This document shows positions 58,381 through 64,000 of a stretch of DNA of 64,000 nt, in pieces (position 1 is the first letter of the stretch; every line of letters starts with the position of its first letter). The notes beneath the pieces are model-generated. The model was not told the origin of the DNA and ran no database searches. It worked only from the letters and a program-made list of their open reading frames with translations. The translations under genes were made by a program, and so were the position numbers. Source of the stretch: Acorus gramineus (lineage: Eukaryota; Streptophyta; Magnoliopsida; Acorales; Acoraceae); NCBI GenBank assembly GCA_030737835.1, contig CM060850.1, positions 17,730,739-17,794,738 of the forward strand. The letters run 5' to 3'.

Positions 58381-59775
58381 ATGCCTCCTCACAGAGGAAG
58401 GCGCGGACGTGGTCCCTCTCTGCCTTTGGAGGTTCCCGGACCTACCGGAGGTGAGGATGCTACTGGAGAGTCCTCGGCTGTGAGGCCAGGACCGGCGCAG
58501 GAGCCTCCTGCATGGGAGCGTGCTTTCGCTCAGATAGCAGATTTGGTGGAGACTCAGACCAGGGCACTGGAGGCCCAGACTAGGGTGTTGCTGAGCAGGC
58601 ACGAGAGATTCAGGAGCTGAGGGAGGCCCGTGATGCAGTTCCACAAGTCCCCTTGGTGGCAGATCCACCGGTGGTGCCCGACGTACCCCCAGTCCCCGTG
58701 GTGATTCCGGCGGTGAGAGTTCAGGATCCCCTGGAGAGGGAGGTGGAGCTAGAGGCTGCAGCGCGAGTGCATCAGAGTGGCCTCAATGCCTTTCTGAAGC
58801 TCCACCCTCCCGAGTTCCATGGCCAGACGGCGGATCCCCTTGCCCCAGAGCGTTGGTTGATGGAGGTGGACACGATCTTCTCGACCATGCATTGCACCGA
58901 CCGCCAGCGAGTCTCCCTGGCCACCTTCATGCTGAAGGGTAGCGCCGCCGACTGGTGGGCTACCCGATCGGTGGACATCCCCGAGGGAGTGGAGCAGCTT
59001 TTATGGGCGGGATTCCGGAGGTATTTCCTGGAGGAGTACTTCCCGTTCTCGACGCGCCAGATCGTGATGCAGGAGTTCGAGCAGCTGACAGGGCTCCATG
59101 TCTGTCGCTGACTACTCCACGCGCTTCACGAGGCTTTCCAGATTCGCCCCAGCCTTGGTGATGGATGAGGAGACGCGGTGCCGTCGTTTCGAGCTTGGTC
59201 TCAGTAGCGCCATTCGGGTGCATGTCACCTCCCAGGCTTTCACGAGGTACTCGGACTTGGTGTCTCGGGCGAAGACAGTCGAGCGAGACCTCGGGATCTC
59301 CGTGAGGGTTCCGACCCCTTCTGCAGACCAGAGACCTCCCAGGAGCCAGGACCAGGGACAGCGCAAGAAGAAGCGGCCCCGCTTTGATCAGTCAGCGGCT
59401 GCCGCTACTCCAGCAGATGTGGTGCCAGCGCGAGGTCCAGCACCCATTGCGGCAGTGCCAGTCCAGGCCAGGCGACCGGAGACGCGGCGCTGTTACCACT
59501 GTCAGCGCATCGGGCATATCTTGTATAATTGCCCTGATGCTGGCCGACCCCGCGTGCTGCCTCCGCAGCAGCAGCAGCAGTTACAACAGCAGTTCCAGCA
59601 GCAGCAGCAGCCTCAGCGCCAGCAGCAGCAGCAGCCTCAGCGTCAGCAGCAGCAGCCACAGGGTGGCCGTGTTGACCAGAGGAGGCAGCCAGCGCAGCCG
59701 GCGAGGCGTGCCCCTGCTCCTCAGCCGCAGTTTGTTCAGGGCCGAGTGGCAGCGCTTTCGGCAGAGGAGGCTTAG
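58381..59775 (+). pseudogene. Gypsy gag of the third element, with two frameshifts
   Basis: It starts MPPHRGRRGRGPSLPL. Frames break near 58590 (bases lost before the GAGCAGGCACGAG block) and near 59090 (two bases lost in the CTGACGCAGGG block). The gag core (FMLKGSAADWWA), the CCHC knuckle CYHCQRIGHILYNCPDAG and a longer Gln-rich tract of CAG repeats (about 59565-59665) are present. A TAG at 59773-59775 separates gag from pol. The second element has CAG at the matching codon, so the stop is probably a C-to-T change. Confidence 0.88.
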
Positions 59776-59787
59776 GCTTCAGGCAGC

Positions 59788-62700
59788 GTGGTCCGAGGTA
59801 TTGTTCAGATCTCCCAGCTCCCTGCATATGTGTTATTCGATTCCGGAGCCACGCACTCGTTCGTGTCTCCCGCTTTTGCGAGACGGATGGGCGTGGCGTC
59901 CGCCCCTCTTGATGTTATCCTGGAGATATCATTGCCCGTCGGAGACCGTATTCTCCTCCGTTCTGTGTACCAAGGGTGTACGGTGGTGGTTGCGGAGCAT
60001 GAGTTTCTGGTGGAGCTCGCTATGATGGATTTCGATGCCATCCTGGGAATGGATTGGCTTTCAGCTAGTCACGCCAGCATCGACTGTTTTGCTAAGTCGG
60101 TGTCTTTCCACCTTCCGGGTCGGAGGTCTTTCCAGTTCGTGGGCGATCGTGACGTAGCCCCTTTGGGGTTCGTGTCGTCCATCCAGGCGTGGAGACTCCT
60201 TCAGGGAGGATGCGAGGGCTTTCTGGCGTATATTGCTCAGGAGGACGCACCGCTGCGGGCAGATATCAGTCAGACTCCGGTCGTGGCAGAGTATCCCGAG
60301 GTTTTCCCCGATGATCTTCCGGGATTACCGCCGGATCGCGCGATCGAGTTTGAGATAAATCTGATTCCGGGGACCGAGCCGATTTCGAGAGCTCCGTACC
60401 GGATGGCCCCAGCAGAGCTGAAGGTGCTCAAGGAGCAGTTGGAGGAGTTGTTGGAGAAGGGCTTCGCACGTCCGAGTGTTTCTCCGTGGGGAGCCCCTGT
60501 TCTGTTCGTCCGGAAGAAGGACGGTTCGCTGCGGCTTTGTATCGATTACAGGCAGCTGAACAAGCGGACAGTGAAGAACAAGTACCCCTTGCCGCGGATT
60601 GATGATCTGTTTGACCAGCTCCAGGGAGCGCGAGTCTTTTCTAAGATCGATCTCCGCTCGGGCTACTATCAGCTGAAGATCCGGGAGTCAGACATTCTGA
60701 AGACGGCCTTTCGCACCCGTTATGGGCACTACGAGTTCAGAGTACTGCCGTTTGGGTTGACGAATGCGCCGGCGGCCTTCATGGATCTGATGAACCGGGT
60801 GTTTCGGCCCTTCCTCGACTCCTTTGTGGTAGTATTCATCGATGACATATTGGTGTACTCGAGGAGTCTTGAGGAGCACGCTCACCATCTCCGCACTGTC
60901 TTGGAGACTTTGGCCCGACATCAGTTGTTCGCCAAGTTCAGCAAGTGCGAGTTTTGGTTGGAGCGTATGGCCTTTCTGGGCCATGTGATTTCCGGCGAGG
61001 GCATATCTGTGGACCCGGACAAGACGCTCGCCGTGTCGAATTGGCGTCGACCGTCGAACCCCACAGAGATTCGGAGCTTCCTGGGCTTGGCGGGTTATTA
61101 CAGGAGGTTTGTCGAGGGTTTCTCGAAGATAGCTGTACCTCTTACCCGCCTCACTCGGAAGGATGTCCGGTTCGAGTGGTCCCCGTCTTGCGAGGAGAGC
61201 TTCCAGGAGTTGAAGCGAAGGCTCACCTCAGCGCCAGTTCTTACCCTTCCGTCTGGGAGTGGTGGGTTCGCAGTATACTCCGATGCATCGCGGTTGGGTG
61301 TGGGTTGCGTCCTGATGCAGCACGGTAAGGTTGTGGCTTACGCGTCGCGTCAGTTGAAGCCCCATGAGCAGAATTACCCCACCCACGACCTTGAGTTGGC
61401 AGCGATCATCTTTGCGCTGAAGATGTGGAGGCAGTACCTCTATGGCGAGGAGTTCGAGCTTGACATATTTGCAATCCCAGCCGGAGCTCAACATGCGTCA
61501 GAGACGTTGGGTCGAGTTCCTGAAGGACTATGATTGTGACATCGCTTACCATCCGGGTAAGGCGAATGTCGTGGCGGATGCTCTCAGCAGGCAGCCCTTG
61601 GGCATGGCCGCCCATATGGCTGTACGTCGTTGGAGGCTTCTGGAGGAGGCCGCTTGCTGGATCAGCGTTCGAGAGACTCCTGCGGGTGGCTTTTTGGCCA
61701 GGCTAGTGGTGCAGCCCGTTCTTCTCGACGAGATCCGCACGGCTCAGGGGCAGGATCCTCACTTTCTAGTCCTCTCTGAAGGCGTCGCCCGGGGCGAGCG
61801 TCCGGACTACCAGATTCGCGAGGACGGGATCCTGCGGTTCAGAGGCCGAGTATGCATTCCTGACGACGCAGAGCTGAAGCAGAAGATCTTGGACGAGGCC
61901 CATCGTTCGAGGTACACAGTGCATCCTGGTGGCACGAAGATGTACAGGGGCCTTCGTCGTGGCTACTGGTGGCGCGGGATGAAGACGGATATTGCCCGTT
62001 TCGTTGCCCGATGCTTAGTATGCCAGCAGGTGAAGTCGGAGCATCAGCGTCCTGCGGGGAAGCTGCAGTCCATTGAGATCCCTCAGTGGAAGTGGGAGCA
62101 GATCACCATGGACTTCGTCTCGGGTTTGCCGAGGTCACGTTCGGGTCGCGATGCCATCTGGGTGATCGTCGACCGACTGACGAAGTCCGCTCATTTCCTC
62201 CCCATCCGACTCACCGATTCTCTGGACACCCTGGCGCAGTTGTTTGATTGTTCGTCTCCATGGCACTCCCGTCAGCATCATTTCTGATCGAGACGCGCGA
62301 TTTACTTCGAGGTTCTGGCGTAGCCTCCAGCACGCCCTTGGTACGAACCTCCACTTCAGTACAGCGTTTCATCCGCAGACGGACGGCCAGTCGGAGAGGA
62401 CGATTCAGACCCTGGAGGACATGCTGCGAGCCTGCGTTCTCGATTTTGGGGGCAGTTGGGAGAGGCACCTTCCGTTGGTGGAGTTTGCCTACAACAACAG
62501 CTACCACTCGAGTATCCGGATGGCTCCTTACGAGGCGCTCTATGGCCGCAGCTGCAGGTCCCCCTTGTGTTGGGACGAGGTCGGAGAGCGCCAGTTGGAG
62601 GGACCAGAGATCATTCACCAGACCTCAGAGATGGTCAAGACGATTCGCGAGCGTATCCGAGTCGCTCAGAGCCGTCAGAAGAGCTACGCCGACCGTCGTC

Positions 62701-63139
62701 GCCGTGAGCTCGCCTTCGAGGTTGGTGACCATGTCTTCTTGAAGGTGTCCCCGATGAAGGGCATCTTCCGTTCGGTGTGCGGGGCAAGCTAAGTCCGCGT
62801 TTCATTGGGCCGTTCCTCATCCTCGAGCGAGTTGGGGAGGTGGCCTATTGCATAGCTCTGCCCCCACAGTTGGCTCAGGCCCATGACGTCTTCCATGTCT
62901 CGCAGCTGAGGCGCTATGTCCACGATCCTGCTCACGTCATCCCGTTCGAGCCGCTCGTCTTCGAGCCGGACTTGTCATTCATGGAGCAGCCGATTGAGAT
63001 CCTGGACCGCCGTGAGAAGAGGCTCCGCACCAAGACCATCCAATTGGTCAAGGTGCGATGGCAGCACCGTTCCGGTGCCGAGGCCACTTAGGAGCTCGAG
63101 GACGCCATGCGTGACGCGTATCCGCATCTTTTCCCTTCC
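59788..63139 (+). pseudogene. Gypsy chromovirus pol: protease, RT, RNase H, integrase, chromodomain
   Basis: The first frame, 59788-61533, is in the same frame as the end of gag. It holds protease ([15 protein letters not shown]), RT ([47 protein letters not shown] and the YXDD-box variant [10 protein letters not shown]) and RNase H ([15 protein letters not shown]). It shifts near 61460. Frame 61442-62287 has HPGKANVVADALSR, the HHCC integrase finger and the integrase core [19 protein letters not shown]. It shifts near 62250 to 62244-62792 ([25 protein letters not shown]). It shifts again near 62780 to a C-terminus with LRRYVHDPAHV and a chromodomain (ILDRREKRLRT ... ATWELED-like). TAG at 63089-63091 replaces a Trp codon. 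The chromodomain places it with Tekay/Del chromoviruses. It is not functional. Confidence 0.92.
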
Positions 63140-63177
63140 TAGATGTTTTTGTATTTATTTTGAGGACAAAATTTCCT

Positions 63178-63190
63178 AAGGGGGGAAGAA
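63178..63190 (+). other. Polypurine tract of the third Gypsy element
   Basis: AAGGGGGGAAGAA directly precedes the TGTTATATATG start of the 3' LTR and primes plus-strand DNA synthesis in this element class. Confidence 0.88.
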
Positions 63191-63833
63191 TGTTATATAT
63201 GTGTCACTTTTTAGCCTTCTGGTAACCATTTGAGCATTCTAGCAGTTTTTCAGCTTTTTCGTTTTTCGATTGGGACCGCTAAAATTTTGGACTTTTGGCT
63301 ATCACCCTGAGTTTGAGAACTCCGATTGAAAATCTAACTGCATATTATGTGTCCTGGTGCTATTTCAAGCTACTCATGAAAATTTCATCGAATTCTGGTA
63401 ACATTTCAGAATTTCGCAGTTTCGAATCGTATCCGGGTTTTGACCGAGCGAAAAGTCATTGGGAGACTTGACTTGGTCAAAGTTGACCTTTGACTTGGTC
63501 AATGGGTTTTGGTTTTTAGTGTGGTTGGGTTGACTAGGGGTGCATCTAACCTAGCTTAACCTATTTAATTTCCAAGTGTGTGGTGTGTGTGTGAGTAAGT
63601 GGTGTGTGTGTGAGCTTTAAGTGGGGCGCCCATGCATAGTGCTCCCCCTATTCATCTTCTTCTCCACTTCAAAAGCTCTCTCTCATCTTCTCTCTTTTTC
63701 CTCCATATGATCTAGCTAGGGTGGTTAAAATAAAAAATTCTAGGAGAAAAGCAAGGTATTGTCTCGATCTATCTTCCTATGGTCTCGGATTCGAGTTCCC
63801 TCATGCGTGACCCCCTCTCATAGCCTCTTTTCT
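63191..63833 (+). repeat. 3' LTR (copy H) of the third Gypsy element, interrupted
   Basis: It starts TGTTATATATGTGTCAC and matches the LTR at 53086 through U3, then LTR copy G. At 63834 it is broken by an LTR of the opposite strand. Confidence 0.88.
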
Positions 63834-64000
63834 TGTCACGCCCCAGGGCGGCCATCCCCGGGGGCCGGGACGCGGCAAGTGTATACATGATATCAGCAGT
63901 CTATACAGGAGATCAATAAAATACTCTAAACAACAACTAAAATGACAACACAGATGAAAGCAAGGCTGACATGATATATACACAGATAGCGGAAGCTAAA
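63834..64000 (-). repeat. Minus-strand Gypsy LTR end, continues beyond the window
   Basis: It starts TGTCACGCC and is the reverse complement of the last part of the plus-strand LTRs (compare 47540-47705). It represents another element of the same family inserted in the opposite direction into LTR copy H. Confidence 0.85.

Overview
The window is nuclear DNA of a flowering plant: one long, intron-rich host gene on the left and more than 40 kb of nested LTR retrotransposons on the right. I cannot name the species.

Layout. (1) 1-5769: a decayed Ty1/Copia element on the minus strand. Its left LTR runs off the window. (2) 5826-20628: twenty exons of a DICER-LIKE 2 gene on the plus strand. They run from the second helicase motifs to the C-terminal dsRNA-binding domain and form one open frame of 1309 codons. 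The first exons, with the Walker A motif, are not here. The Copia right LTR ends only 56 bp before the first visible exon, so the simplest reading is that Copia sits antisense in an intron and the gene start lies left of the window. A one-base frameshift cuts the C-terminus short. (3) About 21.47-22.56 kb: a broken FAR1/FHY3-like (MULE-derived) gene on the minus strand. (4) 22601-64000: nested Ty3/Gypsy DNA of the Tekay/Del chromovirus type, in both orientations.

The Gypsy part can be ordered by target-site duplications. A minus-strand LTR (27626-40104) was hit by an element now reduced to a solo LTR (28594-38869, TSD TCGCA). That LTR was then hit by a young Gypsy element (29177-36966, TSD GGAGA) whose pol has been deleted. 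A solo LTR with TSD CTTGA (44723-47705) lies inside the 5' LTR of a second internally deleted element. That second element ends inside the 5' LTR of a third, which has nearly full-length but broken gag-pol (58381-63139). No element here looks autonomous.

The most unusual structure is in the roughly 3-kb LTRs. Each plus-strand copy repeats the same order: exon-like start, GT donor, a very GC-rich block, a 36-nt microexon with consensus splice sites, a hairpin and G-run minisatellite whose stems covary, then a conserved branchpoint-like block just before a CAG acceptor. This suggests a conserved spliced leader, or possibly a small spliced gene, inside the LTR. The acceptor block recurs in other LTR families here in both orientations.
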